Source: Bacteroidota bacterium (lineage in GTDB: Bacteria; Bacteroidota; Bacteroidia; B-17B0; Aurantibacillaceae). Taken from it: 64,000 bases of DNA. Where the stretch lies: the NCBI GenBank assembly GCA_020162035.1, contig JAIUNM010000010.1, positions 60,634 to 124,633 of the forward strand. Reading direction: 5' to 3'. A program made the translations under genes and the position numbers. Below the pieces are notes generated by a model that had not been told where the DNA came from, searched no databases, and worked only from the letters and a program-made list of their open reading frames with translations. Below, in pieces: positions 8,380 through 18,117 of the stretch (position 1 is the stretch's first letter; each line of letters opens with the position of its first letter).

Positions 8380-10644
8380 TTGTTATTAATTTTAAAGCCA
8401 ATTAAAAATCAAAAAAAATACTATTTAACAGTACTGACTTTAGTCATTTTATTTACAGTTTATTGTAGTTTAATTGTACCTAAACTATCATTTAATTACA
8501 ACTTTGAGTCGTTTTTCCCAAATGAAGATAATGAAACTGAAATTTATAATAATTACAGAAAAACATTTGAGTATGATAATGAATTTGCATTAATTGCTAT
8601 AGAAAGAAATAAAGGAATTTTTGAATATAATTTTTTAAATGATATAAATAATTTTACAACAGAGTTAGGTAAAATTAAAAACATTGTAAAAGTAACTTCT
8701 CCAACAAACATAAAACATATTTCGTTTGGCGGATTAATTCCTGTACAAAGTAAAATTTTGCATTTTAACGATAAAAGTTTGTATAAAGATGATAGTATTT
8801 CTATTTACAATTCATCATATTTAATTGGCTCATTTTTTGCAAGCAACGCTAAATCGTTAAGTATTTTTATAAAAACTAAAGACGTTTTAACTAAAAAAGA
8901 AAGTGATGTTTTAGCTAAACAAATTACAAACTGCATTAATAAATATAATTTTGAAAATGTACATTATGTTGGAAGAATTTATGCCCAACAAGTATATCTA
9001 TCAAAATTACAAACAGAATTTACTTTGTTTTTAATCCTTTCTTTTTTTATAGTAATTATATTTTTATGGTTTAGTTTTAAAAGCTTATACGGAATAGTCG
9101 TCCCTATAATAATTGTAATACTTTCTGTATTGTTTACACTTGGTATAATGCAATTATTAGGTAAACAAATTGATATAATGTGTACAATGTTACCTACAAT
9201 GATTTTTATTGCAGGAATGAGCGATGTTGTACATTTTTTTACAAAATACTTTGAAGAATTAGCTAAAGGAACGGTTAAAGATAAAATATACAGTTTAATC
9301 TTAAAAGAAGTTGGATTTCCTACATTTTTAACTTTAATTACTACTGTAGTTGGTTTTTTGTCGTTACTTTTTACCTCAATTCAACCAATTAGAGATTTTG
9401 GAATTTACACATCAATTGGTGTTGTAATTGCTTTTATTTTAAGTTACACCTTACTTCCTGCATTATTATATTTTTTTACACCAAAAAAATTAATTGCGGT
9501 TCACAATGAAAATAATAAATCTACCAGGATTATGCGTAATGGATTATTTTGGATTTTTAGAAATCAAAAAACAATTATTGTTAGTTCTGTAATTGTAGTT
9601 TTAATTTCGATATTTGGAATTACAAAAATTAAAACCAATAACATTTTACTTGAAGATTTAAGTGAAAAAGTTAAAATTAAACAAGACTTTAATTTTTTTG
9701 ACAAACACTTTAGTGGCGTTAGACCACTTGAAATTGCTATAGGTGTTAAAAAAAATAATTTATTAGATACAACCACTATTCAATCTTTAAATAAAATAGA
9801 AAATTTTATTAAAAAAGAATATCAAGCAGGTTTTTTAATATCAATTCCGGCAATTGTTAAACAATTAAATTACAGTTTAAATAATATTAAATCTGATAGT
9901 TTACCTGTTGGAAATAATCTTTTAGAAATAACAAATTTTATAAATCAAAACAAAAAAAGTAAGGAACTTAAAAAAATTATAACATCAGATTTAATGCTTA
10001 CACGAATTAGTGGGAAAATACGAGATGAAGGAAGTTTAACAATAGGTGAAAGAAATAAAAAATTATTAGCATATTATAATTTAACCTGCGATACATCTAA
10101 TATAACTTTAAATATTACTGGAGCCGCTCATTTAATGGATAGAAATAATGAATATATGGTAGAAAATATGGCACAAGGTTTTGGGTTTTCATTATTAATT
10201 ATTGCCATTTTAACTTTCATTTTACATAAAAGTTGGCGAATGGTTTTAGTGTTTTTTTTACCTAATATTTTTCCTTTAATTGTAATTGCTGGATTTATGG
10301 GTTACGCTGGTATAGAGTTAAAAGCTGCAACATCATTAGTTTTTAGCATTGCATTTGGTATTGCAACTGATGATACAATTCATTTTATTTCGCGTTTAAA
10401 AATAGAATTAGGGTACGGAAAAAGTATATTATATGCTTTTAAACGAACTTATTTTGAAACAGGAAAACCAATTGTATTAACTACATTTATTTTAATGGGA
10501 GGTTTTATGAGTTTAATGTTAAGCGATTTTCAAAGCACATTTTATTTTGGTTTTTTAATTTGCATAACTGTAATTGTTGCTGTTTTAGCAGATATTTTTT
10601 TATTACCTGCATTGTTATTTTTAATTTATAAAAAACGTAAATGA
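8380..10644 (+). CDS. MMPL/RND-family transporter (putative lipid or hydrophobe exporter)
   Basis: A 754-aa inner-membrane protein with the RND duplication: one helix at 15-33, a periplasmic loop, five helices (about 210-370), then a second half with a helix at about 398-416, a loop and a terminal helix bundle (about 600-750). The conserved polar spots GMSDVVHFFTKYFEEL and GIATDDTIHFISRLK, one in each half, are typical of MMPL/SSD exporters. The substrate is not predictable. The first in-frame start is TTG at 8380; a TAA stop is three codons upstream, so no ATG start is possible. It is divergent from pruA and overlaps the next gene by 4 bases (ATGA), which implies translational coupling. Confidence 0.88.
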   Translation: MLLILKPIKNQKKYYLTVLTLVILFTVYCSLIVPKLSFNYNFESFFPNEDNETEIYNNYRKTFEYDNEFALIAIERNKGIFEYNFLNDINNFTTELGKIKNIVKVTSPTNIKHISFGGLIPVQSKILHFNDKSLYKDDSISIYNSSYLIGSFFASNAKSLSIFIKTKDVLTKKESDVLAKQITNCINKYNFENVHYVGRIYAQQVYLSKLQTEFTLFLILSFFIVIIFLWFSFKSLYGIVVPIIIVILSVLFTLGIMQLLGKQIDIMCTMLPTMIFIAGMSDVVHFFTKYFEELAKGTVKDKIYSLILKEVGFPTFLTLITTVVGFLSLLFTSIQPIRDFGIYTSIGVVIAFILSYTLLPALLYFFTPKKLIAVHNENNKSTRIMRNGLFWIFRNQKTIIVSSVIVVLISIFGITKIKTNNILLEDLSEKVKIKQDFNFFDKHFSGVRPLEIAIGVKKNNLLDTTTIQSLNKIENFIKKEYQAGFLISIPAIVKQLNYSLNNIKSDSLPVGNNLLEITNFINQNKKSKELKKIITSDLMLTRISGKIRDEGSLTIGERNKKLLAYYNLTCDTSNITLNITGAAHLMDRNNEYMVENMAQGFGFSLLIIAILTFILHKSWRMVLVFFLPNIFPLIVIAGFMGYAGIELKAATSLVFSIAFGIATDDTIHFISRLKIELGYGKSILYAFKRTYFETGKPIVLTTFILMGGFMSLMLSDFQSTFYFGFLICITVIVAVLADIFLLPALLFLIYKKRK

Positions 10645-11312
10645 ATCTTGAACCCTATTTAACTTCAGATGGATCATACACTTTAATTAATAAAGAAACT
10701 AATTGCGCATACCATTCGTTACATGGTGCTGTTACAGAAGGAAAAGTAGTATTTATAAATTATGGTTTAAACTATGCTTTTGAAAAATTTGGTTCATCAA
10801 TAAATTTATTAGAAGTAGGTTTTGGTGCAGGTTTACACACATATTTAACTTTACTTGAAGCATCTAACACAAAACAAAATGTTTTTTGTACAAGCATTGA
10901 AATTAATCCGGTTCAATTAAAAATATGCGAACAACTTAATTATGAAGATTTAACTAAGGATATAAATTTAAAATTAAATTATAAAGATTTAATAAATGCC
11001 GAATGGAATAAAACAACTCAACTTAACAACTATTTTTCAATTCAAAAATTACTTACAAACATTTATAATTTTGAATATATTTTACCTTATCATGTTGTTT
11101 ATTACTCAGGTTTTTCGCATACTGCAACACCCGAAGTATGGGAAAAAGAAATATTTGAAAAAATGTTTAAGCATTTACCAATAGGCGCATGTGTTGTTAC
11201 ACATTGTGCTAAAGGAGTGTATAAACGCATGCTTAAAGAAGTTGGTTTTACGGTTGAAACATTAAAAGGGCCACCAAGAAAAAATGAAGTTACAAGGGCT
11301 ATAAAAATTTAA
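10641..11312 (+). CDS. MnmD-like (DUF752) methyltransferase with altered active-site motif
   Basis: A 223-aa SAM-dependent methyltransferase of the MnmD/MnmC2 (DUF752) family, which in active members methylates nm5s2U34 in tRNA wobble position. The SAM motif LEVGFGAGLHTYLTLLEA, the EINP acidic position, the PEVWEKEIFEKM helix and the C-terminal GPPRKNEVTRA (usually GPPGKREM-RA) support the family. The normally conserved DaFaPxxxPE.W is here YSGFSHTATPEVW: the aspartate is Ser and the proline is His. The enzyme may be inactive or use another substrate, so no symbol is given. It overlaps the MMPL gene by 4 bases, and its 3' end overlaps the convergent next gene by 4 bases. Confidence 0.82.
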   Translation: MNLEPYLTSDGSYTLINKETNCAYHSLHGAVTEGKVVFINYGLNYAFEKFGSSINLLEVGFGAGLHTYLTLLEASNTKQNVFCTSIEINPVQLKICEQLNYEDLTKDINLKLNYKDLINAEWNKTTQLNNYFSIQKLLTNIYNFEYILPYHVVYYSGFSHTATPEVWEKEIFEKMFKHLPIGACVVTHCAKGVYKRMLKEVGFTVETLKGPPRKNEVTRAIKI

Positions 11313-11608
11313 TTTAAAATTAATTCAGGCATTCCAACAGGTGCCGAGTCGTAAAAAGCTAATTCATGAATGTTGGCTTTTACATATTTTATAATTGGAA
11401 ACGTGCTTAAAACATCCATTACTTCTTGTTCACTAACTGCTTCAATATATATCCAAACATTTTTTCTATCCATATCTAATGCATATGATAAAACAGTTTT
11501 ATTTTCTAAAAGTTTATTAATTAATGTTCTTTGTTCAGGTATTAAATCATATAATTCTTTACTAAACAATTCAGGTAATTTTAAATTAACTAAAAAAACA
11601 TCTTTCAT
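11309..11608 (-). CDS. Small conserved protein, possible ferredoxin-like (YciI/muconolactone-isomerase-type) fold
   Basis: A 99-aa soluble protein starting MKDVFLVNLKLPELFSKEL, with an alternating beta-alpha-beta pattern: a first strand, a helix with LIPEQRTLINKLL, strands around VLSYALDMDRKNVWIYIEA, a helix SEQEVMDVLS, and a final strand. This resembles the dimeric alpha/beta barrel small proteins (YciI or muconolactone isomerase type), but no catalytic residue can be named. It is convergent with the MnmD-like gene (4-base overlap of the ends) and separate from the PorE-like gene behind it. I do not know the function. Confidence 0.7.
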   Translation of the reverse strand: MKDVFLVNLKLPELFSKELYDLIPEQRTLINKLLENKTVLSYALDMDRKNVWIYIEAVSEQEVMDVLSTFPIIKYVKANIHELAFYDSAPVGMPELILN

Positions 11609-11645
11609 GGCACAAAGGTAAACTATATATTAATATAAATTAATA

Positions 11646-13616
11646 TTATTTTGCAATAACTCTAAACTCTGTTCTTCTATTTTTCGCTTTATTTTCAGGG
11701 CTATCGTTTTTAACTTTTGGTTTTGTATCGCCATAACCCTTGTAAGATAACCTATTAGCCTGTATTTTACCTTCATTAATTAAATACTCAACAACCGATT
11801 TAGAACGGTTATTGGATAATGTTAAGTTTGCTTTTTTATCTCCATCGCTATCTGTATGACCCCCCACTTCTATTTTAAGCGATGCGTTCTTAATTAAAAA
11901 CCCAACTAATTTATTTAACTCAACTTTACTTTCAGGTTTTAAGTCCCATTTATTTACATCAAAAAATATATTTTTTAATTCAATAACACTTCCTGTGTCT
12001 ATAGGCTGAAGAGGAATATCTAAAACATACGGTTTCGAAAAATCCGTTACTTTATTTTTTAAAATAAAATTATCGCTATAAAATGCAAAACCTTCTTTAT
12101 TTACATTAACCATATAATTTTTATTTGAAGTAAGTGTAACTAAAAATTCGCCATTTTTTTGCGAAAAGGATTGCGTAACTTTTTCTTGTTTTTCTAAATC
12201 AAATAATTCAAAAATGGCTTCAAGAGGTTCTTTTGTTTTTGCATTGTATATTTTCCCTTTAACATAAGTTATTTTTTCAGGACGAACATCTTCAGGTAAT
12301 TCAAATTGATAAATATCTAAATCTCCATATCCCCCCTCTCTACTACTAGCAAAGTACGCTAAATTACCGGCAGGGTCAACTAATAAACTGTTCTCATCTT
12401 TAGCTGTATTAATTGGATAACCTAAATTTACTGCGGGTCCCCAATCGCCATTAGCTTGTCTTTTACTCATAAACAAATCTGTACCACCTAAACCTGGGTG
12501 ACCGTTACTTGCAAAATATAAGGTCATATTATCAGGATGTATAAATACACTTTCTTCTTCGCCAGGAGAGTTAACATTGCTATTTAACTTAACAGGTTGT
12601 TTAAATCTACCATCTTCGCCTATTTCGCTCATGTAAATATCCACATCTTTTGCATTTGGACCTCTTCCGGTATATCCTTTAATAAAATACAATGTCTTTC
12701 CATCGCTACTAAAACTTGGTTGTGTTTCCCAATTTTTACTATTTATTAAATTACCTCCATTACGAGGTTTACTCCATCTTCCATTAATTTTTTGTGAATA
12801 AAAGATATCACAACTTCCAAAGCCTTTTCTATCTTGCCCGCCATAATCACCAAACTCATCAGAGCATGATGCAAAAAACATAATATTACCATCAGCAGAA
12901 AGAGTTGGAGCACCTTCGTTTCCATAACTATTAATATCTGTTAATGGAAATGCCTGTTGCCAAACATTTTTTTCGCGGTAACTCATATAAAAATCTTCGT
13001 TAAATGCACCAACAATGTCTTTACGAGGAATTGCTCTGGTAAACATAAATTGTTTTCCATCTGCACTAATAGCCGGAAAATATTCTCCATTTTCTGTATT
13101 AATTCCGGGCCCTACATTAATTGGTTTAAAGGGTTTAGGGTTTTTAATTAAGTTAATTGCAAAATCTGCATTTTTAACTTCTTTTTCAGCTTCAGATTTT
13201 AAGTTTGGATTTATTCTTTCAAACTTTAAAAAATTTAAAAAAGATTGTTTGGCATTTTCATATTGTGCATCTAATTTATAAGCTTGTCCTAAATAAAAAT
13301 TATTGTCGGTCATAAACTTAGGGGCAATTAAAATGGCTTGTTTATAAAAATCAATAGCTTGTTTTGGTTTACCTTTCATCATTAAAAAATCTGCGTAAGC
13401 CGAATTAGCTTCAGCAAAATTTGGATCTTCTTTTAACGATGCTATTATTTTTTTTTCGGCCTCTACATCGTTTCTTACTTCAAATAATTTTCTACTTTCT
13501 TCAAATAATTTTATTGCTTTTTTATTTGTAGAGGTATAAGCACCAGGAGGTAAATTAGTTTGCGAAAAACTAAAAAAACTTAAAATAATAATTAAAAATG
13601 TATATAAAGTTTTCAT
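11646..13616 (-). CDS. PorE-like TPR-PD40-CRD-OmpA envelope protein
   Basis: A 656-aa exported protein (signal peptide 1-19). In order it has TPR-like repeats (about 30-155), a PD40/WD40-like propeller (about 175-430, with SADGKQFMFTR, SADGNIMFFAS, SSDGKTLYFIK, HPDNMTLYFAS, PAGNLAYFAS), a carboxypeptidase-regulatory-like domain (about 440-515), and an OmpA C-terminal peptidoglycan-binding domain (about 545-656: FDVNKWDLKPES, GGHTDSDGD, NRRTEFRV). This is the domain order described for the T9SS component PorE, although Bacteroidota often encode several paralogues. It starts one base after the M61 peptidase stop, so the two are co-transcribed. It should tether an outer-membrane complex to peptidoglycan; a T9SS role is inference. 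Confidence 0.85.
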   Translation of the reverse strand: MKTLYTFLIIILSFFSFSQTNLPPGAYTSTNKKAIKLFEESRKLFEVRNDVEAEKKIIASLKEDPNFAEANSAYADFLMMKGKPKQAIDFYKQAILIAPKFMTDNNFYLGQAYKLDAQYENAKQSFLNFLKFERINPNLKSEAEKEVKNADFAINLIKNPKPFKPINVGPGINTENGEYFPAISADGKQFMFTRAIPRKDIVGAFNEDFYMSYREKNVWQQAFPLTDINSYGNEGAPTLSADGNIMFFASCSDEFGDYGGQDRKGFGSCDIFYSQKINGRWSKPRNGGNLINSKNWETQPSFSSDGKTLYFIKGYTGRGPNAKDVDIYMSEIGEDGRFKQPVKLNSNVNSPGEEESVFIHPDNMTLYFASNGHPGLGGTDLFMSKRQANGDWGPAVNLGYPINTAKDENSLLVDPAGNLAYFASSREGGYGDLDIYQFELPEDVRPEKITYVKGKIYNAKTKEPLEAIFELFDLEKQEKVTQSFSQKNGEFLVTLTSNKNYMVNVNKEGFAFYSDNFILKNKVTDFSKPYVLDIPLQPIDTGSVIELKNIFFDVNKWDLKPESKVELNKLVGFLIKNASLKIEVGGHTDSDGDKKANLTLSNNRSKSVVEYLINEGKIQANRLSYKGYGDTKPKVKNDSPENKAKNRRTEFRVIAK

Positions 13617-13617
13617 A

Positions 13618-15474
13618 TTACAACCCTGCCCAAGTTTTTAAAGTTAATTTTTGTTTATCAGTTATATTCTCGTTTACTTTTATTGTATTTTTTCTAACAA
13701 CATTTATCATTATAGCATTTGCTTTTAATGTTTTATATTTAAATTTCCCTTTTCTAAATTTTGGGCGAGCAATTTCAAAAGTAACCAAATCACCTTCTTT
13801 TGTATTTGTAAAATAATTTCCAATTATATTTTTAATATTTATAATATCAATAACCTTGCCATTTAATTTAACTAGTTGATCGCCATTTTTAAATTTTAAC
13901 ATTTTCCCAAAATCATCCATTTGTTTTGTGTTATAAACTACTAAACGTTGTGTTTTTTCATCAAAACCATAATCTACACCCCCAAGAGTAATTTCTTTAC
14001 TTTTTTCTTCTTTAATAAAAGTTATGCCAATTTTTTCGAAAATTTTATCAATAGGTAGGGGAGTTTTACCACTAACATGTGTTTTTAAAAACACTCCAAT
14101 TTCAGGGTAAGTAAATTTTTCTATATCATTAAATAAATCTTCATCGTTAAACGAAACATTTTTACCGTATTTACTTGCTAAATCTTTCATTAAATTTTGA
14201 GTACCATAATTTCCATTACTTAAATCGCGCAACATAATATCTAAACACATACCTATTAATGCACCTTTTTCATACACATTATTATATTGTATATGTATTT
14301 TATCTTCTAAAACATTTTTGCTCATCCAAGTAAAACTCATTGTATCATTAAATGCAACTAAACTATTGTTGTATTTTTCCATCATAGTTTTAATTAAATC
14401 ATCAACTGTAATTAGTCCTCCTTTACATTGTGCGTGGTGCGCTGCATACTCTGTCATTCCTTCATACAACCATAAATGTTCGCTCATAGTTGGGTTATTA
14501 AAATCAAACTCACCAATTTGTTTTGCATGAATATTTAAAGGTGTTACAATATGAAAAAATTCATGCGCCGCAACATCTCTAATCTCTTGTTTTAATCTAG
14601 TACTATCATTTTCATACAAAACATAAAAAGATGAATACGAGTGCTCTAAAGCGCCAGCAGAGCCTGATAAGGTTGGTTTATCTGTAAAATAAAACAAAAA
14701 AGCATATTTATCTACAGGTAAAGTTCCACCAAGATACATGCGTTGAATATCTAACAATTCTTTTAATGTATTAGCAATAAATTTTGAGTTAATTAATTTA
14801 TTAGGCGAATAAACACTTACCAAAACTTGTGCATTTGCAACTTGTAAAGATGTAGTATCGGGGATAGTGTACATAATTGGCGAATCAACCAAATCATGAT
14901 AATTAAATACAGAAATAACATCTTTATCTGCATTAACTTTTATATTGCTTAAACCTGTACTTGGATAAAATCCAATTGGTTTTGTAAACTCAAGAATAAA
15001 ATTGTTTTTTATATAATTTTTAAAATATCCAAATAAATTGTGGGTATTTATACTAAAATTTTTATTTTCTTCAAAATTACTTCCACCAGGTTCAAAAACA
15101 GTTTTTTCATCTACTTTACCATTGCCTGTTTTATCAAAAGTATCGTCAACTTCATAAGTAATTTTTTCAATTAAATTAGATGGTGATAATTTATAACAGT
15201 TTACATTTAATTTTTGAACTTTTATTTCTGCTCCTTTTTTGCCATATACTTTAAAGTTTGTAATGTATTTTCCAAAATCATAAACTTCATAAGTACCAGG
15301 TACCATTGCAGGAAAACAAAATTCAACTTCATTTTCTTTAAATGTAGGTGGAACAAGTTCAACCAACAATTTATCATTTTTTAAATTAGTTAAATTAACA
15401 TAGTAATAATAATTTTCATCGGCTTTAATTATGCTTATTAAAAGTGTAAATAAAAGTATTAGAGTATTTTTCAT
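13618..15474 (-). CDS. M61-family (glycyl-aminopeptidase-like) metallopeptidase with PDZ domain
   Basis: A 618-aa exported peptidase (signal peptide about 1-18). An N-terminal beta domain is followed by the gluzincin core: HEFFH at 304-308 and the third ligand in WLYEGMTEYAAHH (E338), which is the M61 pattern. A PDZ-like domain lies at about 500-590 (GGVDYGFDEKTQRLVVYN, LKFKNGDQLVKLNGK). It has no T9SS signal, so it is probably periplasmic. It lies 30 bases after the CPBP protease and 1 base before the PorE-like gene. This suggests a small envelope operon of two proteases and a peptidoglycan-binding propeller protein. Confidence 0.9.
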   Translation of the reverse strand: MKNTLILLFTLLISIIKADENYYYYVNLTNLKNDKLLVELVPPTFKENEVEFCFPAMVPGTYEVYDFGKYITNFKVYGKKGAEIKVQKLNVNCYKLSPSNLIEKITYEVDDTFDKTGNGKVDEKTVFEPGGSNFEENKNFSINTHNLFGYFKNYIKNNFILEFTKPIGFYPSTGLSNIKVNADKDVISVFNYHDLVDSPIMYTIPDTTSLQVANAQVLVSVYSPNKLINSKFIANTLKELLDIQRMYLGGTLPVDKYAFLFYFTDKPTLSGSAGALEHSYSSFYVLYENDSTRLKQEIRDVAAHEFFHIVTPLNIHAKQIGEFDFNNPTMSEHLWLYEGMTEYAAHHAQCKGGLITVDDLIKTMMEKYNNSLVAFNDTMSFTWMSKNVLEDKIHIQYNNVYEKGALIGMCLDIMLRDLSNGNYGTQNLMKDLASKYGKNVSFNDEDLFNDIEKFTYPEIGVFLKTHVSGKTPLPIDKIFEKIGITFIKEEKSKEITLGGVDYGFDEKTQRLVVYNTKQMDDFGKMLKFKNGDQLVKLNGKVIDIINIKNIIGNYFTNTKEGDLVTFEIARPKFRKGKFKYKTLKANAIMINVVRKNTIKVNENITDKQKLTLKTWAGL

Positions 15475-15504
15475 TTAAGTGTTATAATTTAAATTATTTT
15501 GAGT

Positions 15505-16482
15505 TTATTTTAAAATTAAAGAATAGTTTTTCCATTTATATTTAATTCGAAAAACAAAAAAAGTTACGATTAACATACAAAGTGTAAAAATCATATCTGT
15601 AATTGCATTACTATTATTTACTTCAAAAACAGAATAAGCTTTAATTACCGAAGATTTAGATGTGGTAAATAAAATTACCATTAAATTATTTGCACAATGG
15701 ATACCAAAAGCTAATTCTAACCCTTCGTCTAATAAAGTTATTATACCTAAAAATAATGCAAAAACAAAATAATAAATAAACATTAAACCTATTCCATGTT
15801 CCATTACTTCGGGGTTAGACATGTGCATTAATGAAAAAAACAACGAAGTTACAATTAAAGGTATTAAACTTTGTTTTAACCCAATTGATAATCCTTGCAA
15901 ACCGTAACCTCTAAATAAAATTTCTTCCCATAAAGTTTGTAATGGTATAAAAAATATTAAAATAGCTAAACTTCCAATAAAATTTTTAAAATTAAATGTA
16001 AGAGTAAAATTATCTTTACTAATAAAATATTGTATTAATAATGTTGCTATAAACATTAAAGCCCAAAGCGTAAATCCAAATATAAATTTATTAATTCTAA
16101 ATTTTGAAAAGCCAGTAATAACACTTAGTATATTTTTTTTATGTATTTTATATAATCCAATTAAAAACAAAATAGCTGTAATAATAAATATAGAAAACAA
16201 CATCATTAGCATTAAATTTCTATTTATACCCATTTTATCTGCATTAAACAGCACATTACTGTTTTGCATAATTTCAGTATCGCTAATTCCTGCTTGTTTA
16301 GCTTTAATTAATAATGGAAATGCTAACAAACTAGGGTAAATAAAATAACCTGTAAAAGCTATAATTAAGGTTAATACATACATGTATAATTTATTATACC
16401 CTGTTGTTAATCCCTTTAAAATAAATTTATTTTGAAAATGATTTTGCGAAATGGTTTCAGCTATTGGTTGCTCTGAATTCAA
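15505..16482 (-). CDS. CPBP-family intramembrane metalloprotease
   Basis: A 325-aa polytopic membrane protein with about eight helices. The CPBP (Abi/CAAX protease) motifs are present: WEEILFRGYG (EExxxR, motif 1), SLFFSLMHMSNP (FxxxH, motif 2) and FGIHCANNLMVI (HxxxN, motif 3). Members cleave prenylated or membrane substrates, or act in processing of small peptides; the substrate here is unknown. It is divergent from the cytochrome peroxidase gene (62 bases apart) and is probably the first gene of the run with the M61 peptidase, 30 bases downstream. Confidence 0.9.
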   Translation of the reverse strand: MNSEQPIAETISQNHFQNKFILKGLTTGYNKLYMYVLTLIIAFTGYFIYPSLLAFPLLIKAKQAGISDTEIMQNSNVLFNADKMGINRNLMLMMLFSIFIITAILFLIGLYKIHKKNILSVITGFSKFRINKFIFGFTLWALMFIATLLIQYFISKDNFTLTFNFKNFIGSLAILIFFIPLQTLWEEILFRGYGLQGLSIGLKQSLIPLIVTSLFFSLMHMSNPEVMEHGIGLMFIYYFVFALFLGIITLLDEGLELAFGIHCANNLMVILFTTSKSSVIKAYSVFEVNNSNAITDMIFTLCMLIVTFFVFRIKYKWKNYSLILK

Positions 16483-16544
16483 TTTAAAAATAAATTATAT
16501 GCATTTAAAGTATAAATATAGTTATTTTTATAACAAAATAATTT

Positions 16545-17492
16545 ATGAAAAACCTTGTTTATTTAGCTCTATTTATCTTGCTCATTCAATCATGCACCGA
16601 GCCTAAAACTGAAATAACTTACAACAGCAAAGAAGATTTAGGAAAGGCTTTGTTTTTTGACCCAATTTTATCGAGAGATAGCTCTTTAAGTTGCGCCAGT
16701 TGCCACAAACCTGAATTTGCTTTTGCTGATAATCAAAGTTTTAGTAATGGCGTAAACAATCAAAAAACAGACAGAAATACACCAAGTTGTATGAATTTAA
16801 GCAATAGAACTTCATATTTTTGGGATGGACGTGCAGCAACATTAGAAGCTCAAGCCTTAGGCCCAATAGAAAACCCTAAAGAAATGAATTTGCCATTAAG
16901 TATTGCAATACAAAGGCTAAAAAACAATGAAATTTACCAAAAAGCATTTTTAAATATTTACAAAACTCAACCTAATACAAATAACTTATCTAATGCTTTA
17001 GCAGAATACCAAAGGACTTTAGAAACGAATGATAGCCCTTTTGATAATTACATGAATAATAAAGATACTGTAAGCTTTACAGCAAGTGCAAAAAGAGGGT
17101 TAGAGCTTTTTAACACAAAAGGTAAATGTTTTGATTGCCATTTTGGAGTTGACTTTAGTGGAAATGATGATTTTAAAAACATTGGTTTATATAACGAAAA
17201 AAATTATAATGATGCAGGTAGATTTCTTATTTCTAAATTAAAAAAAGATTTAGGTACATTTAAAACACCAGGGCTAAGAAATATTGCACAAACCGCACCT
17301 TATATGCATGATGGTAGTTTTAAAACATTAAGTGAGGTTATAGATTACTATAATGAACCTGATAAATTTGTTTTAAATAGCATTAATAGAGATACTTTGT
17401 TAAATAAACCTTTAGGATTAACAAAAGAAGAAAAAAATGATATTGAAAATTTTTTACTTAGTTTAAGCGATAGCCGTTTTACAAAAAAATAA
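16545..17492 (+). CDS. Di-haem cytochrome c peroxidase (CcpA/MauG family), lipoprotein
   Basis: A 315-aa lipoprotein: the N-terminus LALFILLIQSCTEP carries a lipobox with Cys at about residue 17. Two haem c sites are visible, CASCH (N-terminal domain) and CFDCH (C-terminal domain), with the later TAPYMHDGSF and family features such as FDPILSRD and NTPSCMNLSNR. It would reduce periplasmic H2O2 with electrons from small cytochromes. The length is typical. It is divergent from the CPBP gene and convergent with the VOC gene, 14 bases away. I see no terminator in that short gap. Confidence 0.93.
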   Translation: MKNLVYLALFILLIQSCTEPKTEITYNSKEDLGKALFFDPILSRDSSLSCASCHKPEFAFADNQSFSNGVNNQKTDRNTPSCMNLSNRTSYFWDGRAATLEAQALGPIENPKEMNLPLSIAIQRLKNNEIYQKAFLNIYKTQPNTNNLSNALAEYQRTLETNDSPFDNYMNNKDTVSFTASAKRGLELFNTKGKCFDCHFGVDFSGNDDFKNIGLYNEKNYNDAGRFLISKLKKDLGTFKTPGLRNIAQTAPYMHDGSFKTLSEVIDYYNEPDKFVLNSINRDTLLNKPLGLTKEEKNDIENFLLSLSDSRFTKK

Positions 17493-17506
17493 TTTCTTAT
17501 AATTAA

Positions 17507-17905
17507 TTACTGTAATATTTTTTGTGCAAATGCAATAATGTGTCCATCACAATCTGCAAAATAACAAACTTTATCTCCCCAATCTCTTGGCTTAATTTCG
17601 CTAATTAATTTTGCGCCAATTTTTATTGCATTGTCAAATTCATCTTCAATATTATCTACAACAAAATACAATTCGCATTTAGGAATACCGTTTGCTAAAC
17701 TAGGGTGTGGTGTATTATTTAATAATATTTTGGCTATTCCGTTGTTGGGCATAATGCCAAGTTTAAAAAAATCAGAAAAAACAAACTCTGTCATTCCTGG
17801 TACATTTAGGTTGGGTTGTTGTTTAAATAATTTCGAATAAAAATCTGTACTTGTTTGTTGATTTTCAACATACAAAATGGTTTCAACAAGTTTAATATGA
17901 TTCAT
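17507..17905 (-). CDS. VOC-family (glyoxalase/bleomycin-resistance fold) protein
   Basis: A 132-aa single-module vicinal-oxygen-chelate protein starting MNHIKLVETILYVENQQTS. Two beta-alpha-beta-beta-beta units can be seen, the second ending CYFADCDGHIIAFAQ, typical of the superfamily. Possible metal ligands are E9 and E78 of CELYFVVDN, but the usual histidine pattern is not clear. The substrate is unknown: it could be detoxification or binding. The start codon is followed by a 211-base intergenic stretch up to the divergent TPM gene, where I see no defined promoter box. Confidence 0.82.
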   Translation of the reverse strand: MNHIKLVETILYVENQQTSTDFYSKLFKQQPNLNVPGMTEFVFSDFFKLGIMPNNGIAKILLNNTPHPSLANGIPKCELYFVVDNIEDEFDNAIKIGAKLISEIKPRDWGDKVCYFADCDGHIIAFAQKILQ

Positions 17906-18117
17906 TTTTTATCTGTTTTAATTAATGTTCAAATATTTGACTTTTATTTTGTTGCTTTATAAATTGCTGCCTGCGTGTTTTTTATTTGTAAAGATATTTT
18001 CAATTAATAAAAGATTTATTTTAAAACAAAATTATGAAATTAAAAACTCTAACATAAAATATTATTAAAGTCAAAATTAAATTTAATTGAAAAAAAATAT
18101 ATCTTTCGTGTTTAAAA

